Assembly: GCF_031755915.1 (NCBI RefSeq)
Contig: NC_083381.1
Span: 6,646,501 to 6,710,500, forward strand
Length of the DNA: 64,000 bases
Source: Ziziphus jujuba
Lineage: Eukaryota > Streptophyta > Magnoliopsida > Rosales > Rhamnaceae
Direction: 5' to 3'
Shown: positions 13,159-23,108 of the stretch, in pieces
Position numbering within the stretch: position 1 is the first letter of the stretch
Layout: every line of letters starts with the position of its first letter
The notes under the pieces: model-generated
What the model was told of the DNA's origin: nothing
The model's input: only the letters and a program-made list of their open reading frames with translations
Databases searched by the model: none
Made by a program: the position numbers and the translations under genes

Positions 13159-13259
13159 TATACAATTTAATTTAATAATTTAATCAAAAATACCAACCTC
13201 TCAAATACACATCAATAATTTACAAACAAGATATCAATGCGAAGCTAAGGATATGGAGA

Positions 13260-13860
13260 ATGCAATTCTGACCTTCGATTGGCTTGAAATCGCCGGCGGT
13301 GGCCAGAATTTTCGTCGGAAGCCGCTGCCGACTTGCCCCTCTTTTGTACGCCATGAAGGAGCTCGAATTGGAGCAAACAAAGATCACCATTAGCTTCACA
13401 GAATCCAAATTAAGGGAAAAGGACCGAGAACACAGTCGGAAACGGCGGGAATCTGGTGACCGGATGAGCTGCTGCTGCTGGCTTCCATGGCGGTTTTTCG
13501 GCACTTCAACGGCTTCCCCGGCGACCAGAGCACACTCCAATGAAGCTCACGTGATGGGCTGCCGGTTGGTGTGGTCAGTGCGGCTTGGGTGCGCCGGAAC
13601 ACGGCCGATTCGGCCGGAGAGAGAGAGACGGCTACCGTTGCTTCCACCGCACGATCTGGGCGAGTCGCCACCTGACCGGCCACCAAATTTGGCAGCCAAG
13701 TCGCTGGCGGCTGGGCTATGTCTATGGCCGGCACGTCTGAGCAATGGGTGGCCAGAAATGGTGAAGGCCGATGGACCCGAGGGAGACAAGAAAGAAGAAG
13801 AAGGAAGAAGAAGAAGGTTTCGCGGGGGGCTCCCTTTTTTCCCCCCGTGGGGAGAAGAAA
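13260..13860. other. GC-rich island within S1, overlapping open frames
   Basis: Local G+C is far above the surroundings and stops are rare in several frames on both strands at once. That explains the overlapping open frames of 80-204 codons here. A purine-rich tract (minus strand CT-rich) follows at about 13780-13885. In long plant gypsy LTRs such a GC-rich, CT-tract segment often lies just downstream of the transcription start. On the minus strand that would be an R/U5 leader. No protein family is recognised. Confidence 0.5.
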
Positions 13861-14459
13861 AAAGAAAAAGAAAAAGAAAAAGAAATAAAATAAAATAATT
13901 AAATAATATTAAAATAATATTATTGTATACAATAATAATAAAATAATATGGTATTTAACCATAGTTGACATGTGGCATCTCACCGTTGTGACACATGGCA
14001 CCTTTTATTAAGTCACACGCGGCACACTGTTCTTTAAAAATAATATTAAAATAATATTGTATTTGAAAAATTCTATAGGTCCATAACTTTCAAAACACAT
14101 GTCCAAATTGGATGTGCCGCTAGTCTATGAACTCGTATCGACGAGTACCTCACAACCATGCATGAGTCAAAGCTCAACTGTGCATGAACAAAAACTCAAC
14201 TCGGGCACCCCTTGGACAGTTTGGACCTCAACTTGTTTTGCTCATAACTTTCAATCGTAGCTCCGTTTTCAACGTGCTACTAGTCTATGAACTCGTGACA
14301 ACGTGTACTTTTTAACGGTACCTTGGTCAATGTAAAATTTCATCAGGAGCAAAAAGTCAACATTTGACCCATTCTCGGTCAACGACGATCAAACCCAGTC
14401 AACCTTGGTCAAATTTTGAGAAATTTCTGGTGTACTTCGGGACGGGGTGTTACATTGCT

Positions 14460-14749
14460 ACATTGGACCATATGAGGTAGTCGAGAGGATAGGTTGAATG
14501 GCTCACAAGTTAGACTTGCCAGAAGAGCTATCTCGAGTCCATGATGCATTCCACATCTCCATGCCCTACAACTATATTTCAGAACCATCACATATGCTGG
14601 AGGCACTTGAGATTAAGTTGAAGAATGACTTGGCTTATGAGGAGCAGCCAGTGCAGATTCTGGATAGGGAAGAGAAAAAGCTTGGCGACAAGACCATTTC
14701 CTTAGTGAAGACTCTTTGGAGAAATCATCTAGTTGATGAGGCAACTTAA
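14460..14749 (+). pseudogene. T1 integrase C-terminal remnant
   Basis: This continues the reading broken by S1. It shows the GPY/F-type module (YIGPYEVVERIG), then LPEELSRVHDAFHIS, YEEQPVQILDREEK and LVKTLWRNHLVDEAT before a stop. This is the standard C-terminus of Tekay/Del integrases. Joining 10991 to 14460, with one ttgct copy removed, restores the order of these motifs and proves that S1 inserted into coding sequence. A purine-rich stretch just before 14844 is the likely polypurine tract. No chromodomain is evident in what remains. Confidence 0.85.
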
Positions 14750-14843
14750 GAGTGAAAGGACCAAATGCGAAGTTAGTATCCTCATCTTTTCCAAAGCTAA
14801 GGTATGAATTTCATGGATGAAATTTCTTTAAGGTGGCATAAGT

Positions 14844-14864
14844 TGTAACAACCAGTACCAAATA
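14844..14864 (+). repeat. T1 3' LTR, first 21 bp
   Basis: The segment tgtaacaaccagtaccaaat matches the T1 5' LTR start at 7088. It is cut at the aaata target of element A, and the LTR resumes at 23109. Confidence 0.85.
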
Positions 14865-16009
14865 TGATGCGAATCCACCCGAGACTGCTCGACCAACAAC
14901 CCGCTTGGGTGCTGACCCAATACAAATGAAGGTGGGACCGATCACTAGGGCCTAAGCCAAGAGGTTCAAGGACAATCTTGCTGTCTTCATACAAGGAATA
15001 ATTCATATCCAAGAGGGGTTGGCCATATCTAAAGAACAAAGGCCTGTGTTACTCATACAAGCAATAGAAGCCAAAACGGGGTCGGGTGACGTTTTTGGTA
15101 ACAATAAAGAGGCCGGGTTGTATGAATTGGAACCCCATCTTTATGGGTTCAATTCATATGGAGGATGAGTCATAGAAACCAGCCAAAGCAGCTTCAAAGC
15201 CGACCAACAAGGTGGTTTGCGCACAAAGGGAAGGAAAGGCCGGATTTGCTGTTTTTCTTCGCGGGTTTTACTGTATTTTACTGTATTAACCTTTTCTCAT
15301 ACTTCCAAGCAAGGGCAACGTGGGGAACTTCACAATAAGCTTATTTGGCACCCTACAAAGCATATTGAAGCTGATTTGGAGATCAATTTGGTCAAAGAAT
15401 AGTCAAAGTCAAATTAGTCAAAAAGCTAGTATTATAGTTTCCTAATTTTATTCTACTTTTTGTTTTAGGAAACTACCTTTACTTTTTAAGTTTTATTTAT
15501 TTATTTTCTGGATAAATAAGTTTAGGAAAGTTTTTATTTTATTATTTTCATTGTAAATTAATTAATTCCTAAATTCAAAATAAAGGAATTAATTAATCCA
15601 AATTAGTTTAGGAATAGGAAAGTTTCGGCCAAGGTAGGATTCTCCATTGTGTGGCCGGTTTTTCCTAGGGTTTTTAGGTTTTATGTTGTTTCTTTCAAAG
15701 CCTATTTAAAGGATTATTTTTTTCATTAATAAGATAACTTTAAAACTTTGATTTGATTGAGAAAATACTTGTGAGATTAATTATCTCTTTGTTCTTTGAG
15801 AACACCTAAAACACCATTAGAGAATTGGTTGTTTTAGCTTGACTTATCAATAGGTTTTCCATCCCCTATTGTGGCGTCTACATTATACCAAGGTTTCTAA
15901 CCACAGGTTGGTTAGGGGTTGAGGTCCATTCCATTAGAACTTGAACTTAATTAAAGATCCGGGCTAATATAATACGGGTTTAGGAGCAGGTCGTCCTAGG
16001 TTCGTATCA
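14865..16009 (+). repeat. Element A 5' LTR
   Basis: It is 1145 bp, the same length as the 3' copy. A TATA-like tatttaaa sits at 15703-15710, followed by a pyrimidine-rich segment and an AT-rich stretch. U3 therefore spans roughly 14865-15730. The first 300 bases carry the frame that, in the 3' copy, encodes the polyprotein tail. Confidence 0.95.
15703..15710 (+). promoter_or_regulatory. TATA-like box of the element A LTR
   Basis: tatttaaa lies within gcctatttaaagg about 300 bp before the LTR end. The same word stands at the same place in the other A/C-family LTRs (for example 22797-22804). Start of transcription is inferred about 30 bp downstream. Confidence 0.5.
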
Positions 16010-16011
16010 TT

Positions 16012-16023
16012 TGGTATCAGAGC
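16012..16023 (+). promoter_or_regulatory. Primer-binding site (initiator Met tRNA), element A
   Basis: tggtatcagagc begins two bases after the 5' LTR. It is complementary to the 3' end of plant initiator-Met tRNA, the primer used by most plant gypsy elements. Confidence 0.9.
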
Positions 16024-17170
16024 TAAATTTTGTTCAGGTTTGATCTATCTTTATTTGCTTTATTTGTTTTTGTGTTATTCTGCAATTTTAGCATTAGGTT
16101 AAGGTTGCATCCATCCCATACACGTTCTGGATCTTTAAAAAAAAAAAAAAAATTCATTCCTAGTTGAATTAGGTTTCCTAGTTTTATCGTATTTTTGTTT
16201 CCTAGTTTGTTGGTTGTCTTTCATCATTGTTCTTGTTAATTTTTGTTTTTGTTGATTTTCCTTTGCTGTTTTAGTTCTAAATATTTGCATTCATATATTC
16301 AAAAAAAAAAAAAAGAAGTTTGCGGCAACATTTAAAAAAAAAAAAAAAAAACTGCACATTTTGTTTATTTGGAGGACACGGGTTTGGTGTTTGTTTTGGA
16401 TTTGGAATTGCAATTTTGGTACTTACTCTTGCTACTGCAGTTGTTTATGTCCTGTGAGTGAAAAAAAAAAAAAAAGAGAAAAAAAAAAAGAAAAAAAGAA
16501 AGAAGAGGTAAAGTCGAATAAATAAATAAAAATTCAGTTTGTTGGAGTTTGATTTGTTTGCTGGAAATTTGTTGGAGCTGCTGGTTTTTGATTATTTATT
16601 CAATATTTGAGTTGCTGGGAAATTATTCTTGCTGCTGGATATTTGGATTTTGGGTGTTTAAATTATTTGGATTAAAATTAGATAAAGGAATTGATACAAA
16701 ACTTGAATTACAAGAACAACAACCAACACTTTTCTATAATTTTGTTCTCTTTGATTCTTGTTCGTATTTGAATTTCTTTTTCTGGAATTTTATTCTTGAA
16801 CTCATAATCTACTACCATCTGGTGCAGTTTTCAAAAATTCCAATGTTTTCCCATTATTTTGTGTTTTCTTGTCTAGAAAGCCGAAAAATTAGGATTTGTT
16901 GGATTCTTTCGGTATTGCCTACTTTTTGTTACTGCTTTGTTGATAAGTTTAATTAAAACATACTAGTGATCTAATTGCTGTTTTGTGGGTGTTTTAATTA
17001 GAACTTTGAGATAATTCATTGAGTGGAAAAAGGCAAGAGTGTGAGAGCTTAAAAGAGGGTAAAAGCCGAAACTAGTGTACAAACACGAGTGTCGAGACTT
17101 TGTTTGAGTGAAACACGTGAGGGAGTGAATATTGTGAGGATTTATTTTATTTTTGCAGTATTTTACTAAC
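16024..17170 (+). other. Element A leader (5' UTR)
   Basis: This is an untranslated leader of about 1.15 kb between primer site and gag ATG, with several A-runs (16138-16151, 16300-16315, 16334-16350, 16460-16500). The 135-codon frame at 16549-16956 is Phe/Leu/Ile/Cys-rich and has no known domain. A version survives in element C (45348-45755, minus). It probably reflects shared ancestry, although a leader peptide cannot be excluded. Confidence 0.7.
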
Positions 17171-20100
17171 ATGGCAGATTCTAGAATAAGAAGAGGGGAT
17201 CCACCCTTGAGGATCAATGAGGAAGAGTCCGTAGCATTCCATGGCGATGACCGAGCTACCGGGAGTGGAGACCAAGTGGATATGAGAGCTGTCTTGGAAT
17301 CAATACAGAGGGTTAGTGCTCAAGTTGAGCATGTGAATCAAAGAGTGGGAAGACTAGAAGCCTCACAAGGAAGGCCGAATACAAGAAATGGGCAAGAATT
17401 CCATGGAGGACGAGGCCGAGGACGAGGAGGTCGCGAGAGGCCGAGAGAGGAATTTGATGAGGAGCCATTGGACGGTGACTTTGAGGAAGGTATGGACGAA
17501 ACCTTTGCTGTCCAAGATAGAGCTGGATGTGGGAGATATAGGAGGGAGGATACAGATGAAGATTTGGGAAATATCAAGGTTAATATCCCACCTTTTATGG
17601 GTAAAAGTGATCCTGAAGCTTATTTGGAGTGGGAAGAGAAAATGGAGATGATTTTTGACTGCCACAACTATTCGGAAGGTACGAAGGTGAAGATGGCAGC
17701 AATGGAGTTTGGCCATTATGCACTCCAATGGTGGATAAATGAGCAAAGCACCCGAAGGAGGGTTGGTGAAGACTTAATTACAACATGGCGACAAATGAAA
17801 GGAGTCATGAGGAAGCGGTTTGTGCCATCCCATTACCAAAGGTTGCTGCATCAAAGGCTTCAATCTTTGTCTCAAGGAAGTAGGTCCGTGGAGGATTATT
17901 ACAAAGAGATGGAGATGTTAATGATGAGGCTAAACATGAGGGAGGATAGGGAGGCAACAATGGCAAGATTTCTTGGAGGGTTAAACCGTGACATTGCCAA
18001 CCAACTTGAATTACAACAATACTTGGAATTGGAGGAGATGTTGCATGTAGCCATTAAGCTTGAGAACCAATTCAAGAGGAGGGGTGTTAGTACACGGTTT
18101 GGAGGAGTTTCTAGCAGTGGAAGGACAAGTTCAAGTGGCTGGAAAAACAATTCCACTTATGAAAACAAGTTGAGGCCGAAAATTGGAGAAGAATCTACCA
18201 ACCGGCCAAGAAGGGAGGTCAAGACCGAATCTGTCCAAGCACTTAGAGGTGAGATAAAATCTGATCCTAAACCTCAAAAATCTAGAGAAATAATTTGTTT
18301 TAAGTGCCAAGGAAGAGGACACATATCCAGCCAATGCCCAAATAGAAGAATCATGGTATTAAAGGGTGATGGTGAGCTGGAATCCGCAAGTGAAGAAAGT
18401 GGGGCTGAAACCGAGCAAGAGGATGATTGTAATGAAGATGAAACCGAACCTGTAGATACATCTAATGCTGAGTTAAGCTTGGTTTCAAGGAGAGTACTTG
18501 CTATCTATAAAGATGAAGAGCAGATACAAAGAGAAAACATATTCCATACTCGCTGCGAAATACAAGGTAAAATTTGTAGCATGATTATAGATAGTGGGAG
18601 TTGTACTAATGTGATAAGTAATCTTGTAGTTGATAAATTAGGCTTGAAAACAATTAAACATCCAGAACCTTATAGATTACAATGGCTTAATGATAGTGGT
18701 GAGATGAAAGTAAACAAACAAGCCAAAGTAAAATTTAATATAGGTAGATATGAGGATGTAGTTTTATGTGATATTGTACCCATGATTGCTAGACATATAC
18801 TATTAGGTAGACCATGGCAATTTGATAAAGATGCTACTCATTTTGGTCGAGAAAATAGTATTGTTTTCAGGTTTAAAGGGAAGAAGATCAAGCTGGAACC
18901 ATTATCTCCTAAAGAGGTTTACAAAGATCAATTACAAATGCAACAAAGGAGAGAAGCCGAGAAGCTCAAAGAAAAAGCAAGTATGGCACCAATGGCCTCA
19001 CCATCCATTCAAGAAGGTAAGGTTGAGGTTGCTGACCAAGGTAAGGTTTCTAAGGTTCATATTGAGTGGAAAGACCAAGAAAAAGCCGAGAGAGAGGTGA
19101 GAAAAGAGAACAAACCCGAGAGCATACAAAATCCGGAAATTTCCGCCAATGAGAGCCAAACCGAGGGAAGAAAAAGAAAAGAAAGAAAGGAGAGGAAAAA
19201 CCAGAATTTTTATTTGAGTTTAGGGGATATTAATAAGGTTATTGAGTGTAAGAAACCTTTGCTGGTCATGCTTTACAAAGAAAATTATTTTAATGATCAA
19301 ACTAACTTTGAAGAACTTGAATTGCCAAGTTCAATGATTTCTCTTTTGAAGGAATTTGGAGATGTCTTCCCAAGTGAGATTCCAAGTGGACTACCACCTA
19401 TTCGAGGGATAGAACATCAAATTGACTTTGTTCCAGGGGCTGCCATACCAAATAGACCAGCTTATAGGAGCAATCCCGAAGAAACAAAGGAGCTGCAAAA
19501 ACAGGTAAGTGATTTGCTTGATAAGTGATATATTCGTGAGAGTTTAAGTCCATGTGCTGTTCCTGTTTTGTTGGTACCTAAAAAGGATGGTTCTTGGAGA
19601 ATGTGTGTTGATTGTAGAGCTATAAATAATATTACCATCAAATATAGACATCCCATTCCTAGATTAGATGATATGCTTGATGAATTGCATGGTGCTTGCA
19701 TGTTTACAAAAATTGATCTTAGGAGTGGTTATCACCAAATTAGGATGAAAGAAGGTGATGAATGGAAAACCGCATTCAAAACTAAATATGGACTGTATGA
19801 ATGGTTAGTTATGCCTTTTGGATTATCTAATGCACCTAGTACTTTCATGAGGCTTATGAATCATGTAATGCGTCCATTTATTGGTAAATTTGTGGTTGTT
19901 TATTTTGATGACATTTTAATATATAGCCGAAATTTGGATGACCATGTGGATCAACTTAGGCAAGTTTTGCAAGTTCTTAGAAAGGAAAGATTATTTGCTA
20001 ACATTAAAAAATGTGACTTTTGCAAAGAAGAACTTGTATTTCTAGGTTTTGTAGTAAGTGCTGCAGGAATCAAAGTTGACCAAGCTAAAGTGAAGGCAAT

Positions 20101-22001
20101 CCAAGAGTGGCCGGTTCCTACATCCATTACCCAAGTGAGGAGCTTTCATGGCTTGGCAAGCTTTTACCGAAGATTTGTCAAGGATTTTAGTACCATAGCA
20201 GCACCATTGAATGAAGTTGTCAAGAAGAATGTTGGCTTCAAATGGGGGGAAGTACAAGAAAAATCTTTTAATTTGTTGAAAGAAAAATTGTGTAATGCAC
20301 CTTTGTTAGTTTTGCCAAATTTTTCTAAGACTTTTGAAATTGAGTGTGATGCTTCGGGTGTAGGTATTGGAGCTGTTTTAATTCAAGAAGGAAGGCCCAT
20401 AGCCTACTTTAGTGAAAAATCGAATGGAGCTGCCCTAAACTACCCGACTTATGACAAAGAGATGTATGCTTTGGTGAGGGCTTTGGAGACGTGGCAGCAT
20501 TATCTCATGCCAAAGGAGTTTGTGATTCATACGGATCATGAGTCTTTGAAGCATATCAAGGGTCAAGGAAAGCTCAACCGAAGGCATGCTAAGTGGATTG
20601 AATTTATTGAAACATTTCCATATGTGATCCGCTACAAAAAAGGTAAGGAAAATGTGGTTGCTATCCCGAAGGTATGTGCTCTTTTCTACCTTAGATGCTA
20701 GATTGCTTGGATTTGAACAATTGAAAGAACTTTATGAGCATGATAGTGACTTTGGAGAAATTTTTAGAACCTGTTTGAAACATGGATTTAATAAATTTTA
20801 CATATTTGAGGGATATTTGTTTAAGGAAAACAAACTTTGTGTGCCTAATTGTAGTATTAGGGAATTATTGGTTTGGGAAGGACATGGGGGTGGTTTAATG
20901 GGTCATTTTGGTATTTTAAAGACTTTATCCTTGCTGCAAGAACATTTTTATTGGCCTAACATGAGGAGAGATGTTGAGAGAATTTGTGAAAGATGTGTGA
21001 AGTGCCGAAAAACAAAATCAACATTGAAACCGCATGGATTGTATAAGCCTTTGCCGATTCCTACCTATCCTTGGATAGATTTGTCTATGGATTTTATTCT
21101 TGGGTTGCCTAGGTCAAGGACAGGTAAGGATTCAATATTTGTTGTAGTAGATAGGTTTTCTAAGATGGCACATTTTATTGCATGTAATAAAACTGATGAT
21201 GCATCCAACATTGCTAATTTATTTTTCAAGGAAATTGTGAGATTGCATGGAATGCCAAAAACTATTGTGTCGGATAGGGATGCTAAGTTTTTAAGCTATT
21301 TTTGGAAAACATTGTGGGCTAAATTAGGTACTAAGCTTTTATTTTCAACTACTTGTCATCCACAAACTGATGGACAAACCGAAGTAGTAAATAGAACCTT
21401 GTCTGCATTGTTGAGAGCATTAATTAGTAGAAATTTAAGGACTTGGGAAGAATGTTTGCCACATGTTAAATTTGCATATAATAGGTCTTTACATTCAGCA
21501 ACTAACTTTACTCCATTTGAAATTGTTTATGGTTTTAATCCTTTGACTCCATTAGATTTAACACCTTTGCCTTTAAGTGAGCGTGCTAATCTAGATGGAA
21601 AACAAAAAGCTGATTTTGTAAAGCAGATTCATGAGAAGACTCGAGCAAACATTGAGAGAAGGACCGAGCAATATGCAAGGGTGGCTAATCAAGGCCGAAA
21701 ATCAATGGTGTTTGAACCTGGAGATTGGGTGTGGCTGCACTTAAGGAAAGAAAGATTTCCCGAACAAAGGAAATCAAAACTCATGCCAAGGGGTGATGGA
21801 CCTTTTCAAGTTTTGGAGAGGATAAACGATAATGCCTACAAACTTGATCGACCGGGTGAGTATAATGTTAGTGCCTCTTTTAATGTTGCTGATTTATCTC
21901 CTTTTGCTGCAGGAGATGACTTCGATTTGAGGACAAATCCTTTTCAAGAGGAGGGGAATGATGCGAATCCACCCGAGACTGCTCGACCAACAACCCGCTA
22001 G
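17171..22001 (+). pseudogene. Element A gag-pol polyprotein, interrupted
   Basis: Translation from ATG 17171 gives Gag with an Arg/Gly-rich N-terminal stretch, the capsid-like block with YLEWEEKMEMIF and FVPSHYQRLL, and a CX2CX4HX4C zinc knuckle (18296-18337). Next come an aspartic protease with DSGS (18590-18601), reverse transcriptase with YFDD (about 19901-19912) and RNase H (IECDASG near 20340). Integrase follows with its HHCC finger, core Asp/Asp/Glu motifs (DRDAKF, TDGQTE) and a GPF module. TGA at 19526-19528 replaces a Gly codon of the copy in C (DKGYIRE). An 8-bp deletion near 20662 shifts the frame. The frame ends at TAG 21999-22001, inside the 3' LTR, where C reads Trp. The protein cannot be made intact. 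Confidence 0.92.
21946..21958 (+). promoter_or_regulatory. Polypurine tract, element A
   Basis: aagaggaggggaa directly abuts the 3' LTR and primes plus-strand DNA. It also lies in the coding frame (EEGN codons). Confidence 0.9.
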
Positions 22002-23103
22002 GGTGCTGACCCAATACAAATGAAGGTGGGACCGATCACTAGGGCCCAAGCCAAGAGGTTCAAGGACAATCTTGCTGTCTTCATACAAGGAATAAGTCAT
22101 ATCCAAGAGGGGTTGGCCATATCTAAAGAACAAAGGCCTGTGTTACTCATACAAGCAATAGAAGCCAAAACGGGGTCAGGTGACGTTTTTGGTAACAATA
22201 AAGAGGCCGGGTTGTATGAATTGGAACCCCATCTTTATGGGTTCAATTCATATGGAGGATGAGTCATAGAAACCAGCCAAAGCATCTTCAAAGCCGACCA
22301 ACAAGGTGGTTTGCGCACAAAGGGAAGGAAAGGCCGGATTTGCTGTTTTTCTTCGCGGGTTTTACTGTATTTTACTGTATTAACCTTTTCTCATTCTTCC
22401 AAGCAAGGGCAACGTGGGGAACTTCACAATAAGCTTATTTGGCATCCTACAAAGCATATTGAAGCTGATTTGGAGATCAATTTGGTCAAAGAATAGTCAA
22501 AGTCAAATTAGTCAAAAAGCTAGTATTATAGTTTCCTAATTTTATTCTACTTTTTGTTTTAGGAAACTACCTTTACTTTTTAAGTTTTATTTATTTATTT
22601 TCTGGATAAATAAGTTTAGGAAAGTTTTTATTTTATTATTTTCATTGTAAATTAATTAATTCCTAAATTCAAAATAAAGGAATTAATTAATCCAAATTAG
22701 TTTAGGAATAGGAAAGTTTCGGCCAAGGTAGGATTCTCCATTGTGTGGCCGGTTTTTCCTGGGGTTTTTAGGTTTTATGTTGTTTCTTTCAAAGCCTATT
22801 TAAAGGCTTATTTTTTTCATTAATAAGATAACTTTAAAACTTTGATTTGATTGAGAAAATACTTGTGAGATTAATTATCTCTTTGTTCTTTGAGAACACC
22901 TAAAACACCATTAGAGAATTGGTTGTTTTAGCTTGACTTATCAATAGGTTTTCCATCCCCTATTGTGGCGTCTACATTATACCAAGGTTTCTAACCACAG
23001 GTTGGTTAGGGGTTGAGGTCCATTCCATTAGAACTTGAACTTAATTAAAGATCAGGGCTAATATAATACGGGTTTAGGAGCAGGTCGTCCTAGGTTCGTA
23101 TCA
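21959..23103 (+). repeat. Element A 3' LTR
   Basis: It is 1145 bp and about 99% identical to the 5' copy. The first 304 bases hold the frame for the C-terminal tail (to TGA at 22260-22262). In this copy the frame is separated from pol by TAG 21999-22001. Confidence 0.95.
22002..22262 (+). pseudogene. LTR-encoded polyprotein tail, element A copy
   Basis: This frame follows TAG 21999-22001 without a shift. It contains GPITRAQAKRFKDNLAVF, a basic and probably helical segment, then an acidic/Gly-rich end (GLYELEPHLYGFNSYGG). In element C the equivalent frame is continuous with integrase for about 95 codons into the LTR. The role is unknown. CRM-type retrotransposons are described as having coding sequence that reaches into the LTR and a C-terminal integrase motif tied to targeting; whether this tail is that motif is inference. 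Confidence 0.7.
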
Positions 23104-23108
23104 AAATA

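Larger units (their letters stand above)
10992..14454 (-). mobile_element. S1: 3463-bp solo LTR of a Tekay/Del-like family
   Basis: It is flanked by the perfect 5-bp duplication ttgct (10987-10991 and 14455-14459). The ends are TG...CA (tgtcacgatcc and ggggtgttaca). The reverse complement of the right end reads tgtaacaccccgtc, the usual start of Tekay-type LTRs, so the LTR is probably on the minus strand. No primer site, polypurine tract or gag-pol sequence is present, as expected after LTR-LTR recombination. It holds a degenerate tandem array (11436-11577), TA and CA microsatellites and a GC-rich island (13260-13860). Open frames in the island, including one of 204 codons, match no family I recognise and come from base composition. 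Confidence 0.85.
14865..23103 (+). mobile_element. A: full-length young Ty3/gypsy retrotransposon (CRM-like)
   Basis: This 8.2-kb element has 1145-bp LTRs (14865-16009 and 21959-23103) beginning tgatgcg and ending gtatca. A perfect 5-bp duplication aaata (14860-14864 and 23104-23108) flanks it. A primer site for initiator-Met tRNA lies at 16012-16023 and a polypurine tract at 21946-21958. The LTR pair differs at about ten sites (roughly 0.9%), so insertion was recent. Gag-pol order is Gag, zinc knuckle, protease, RT, RNase H, integrase, which is the gypsy order. Motif wording resembles CRM-type chromoviruses as I remember them, but no canonical chromodomain is seen, so the clade is provisional. 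A stop and an 8-bp deletion make it non-autonomous. Confidence 0.95.

Noticed and set aside
12675..13183. Ile/Tyr and His/Ile-rich frames
   Set aside because: They are translation of TA and CA microsatellites.
13284..13898. 204-codon frame and overlapping minus frames in S1
   Set aside because: They lie in the GC-rich block of an LTR and are open in several frames at once. The Arg/Lys/Glu-rich end comes from a purine tract.
17171..22001. Integrated virus (pararetrovirus or retrovirus-like with envelope)
   Set aside because: The gene order is plain gypsy Gag-Pol with no envelope or movement protein after integrase. The extra sequence is only the LTR tail.
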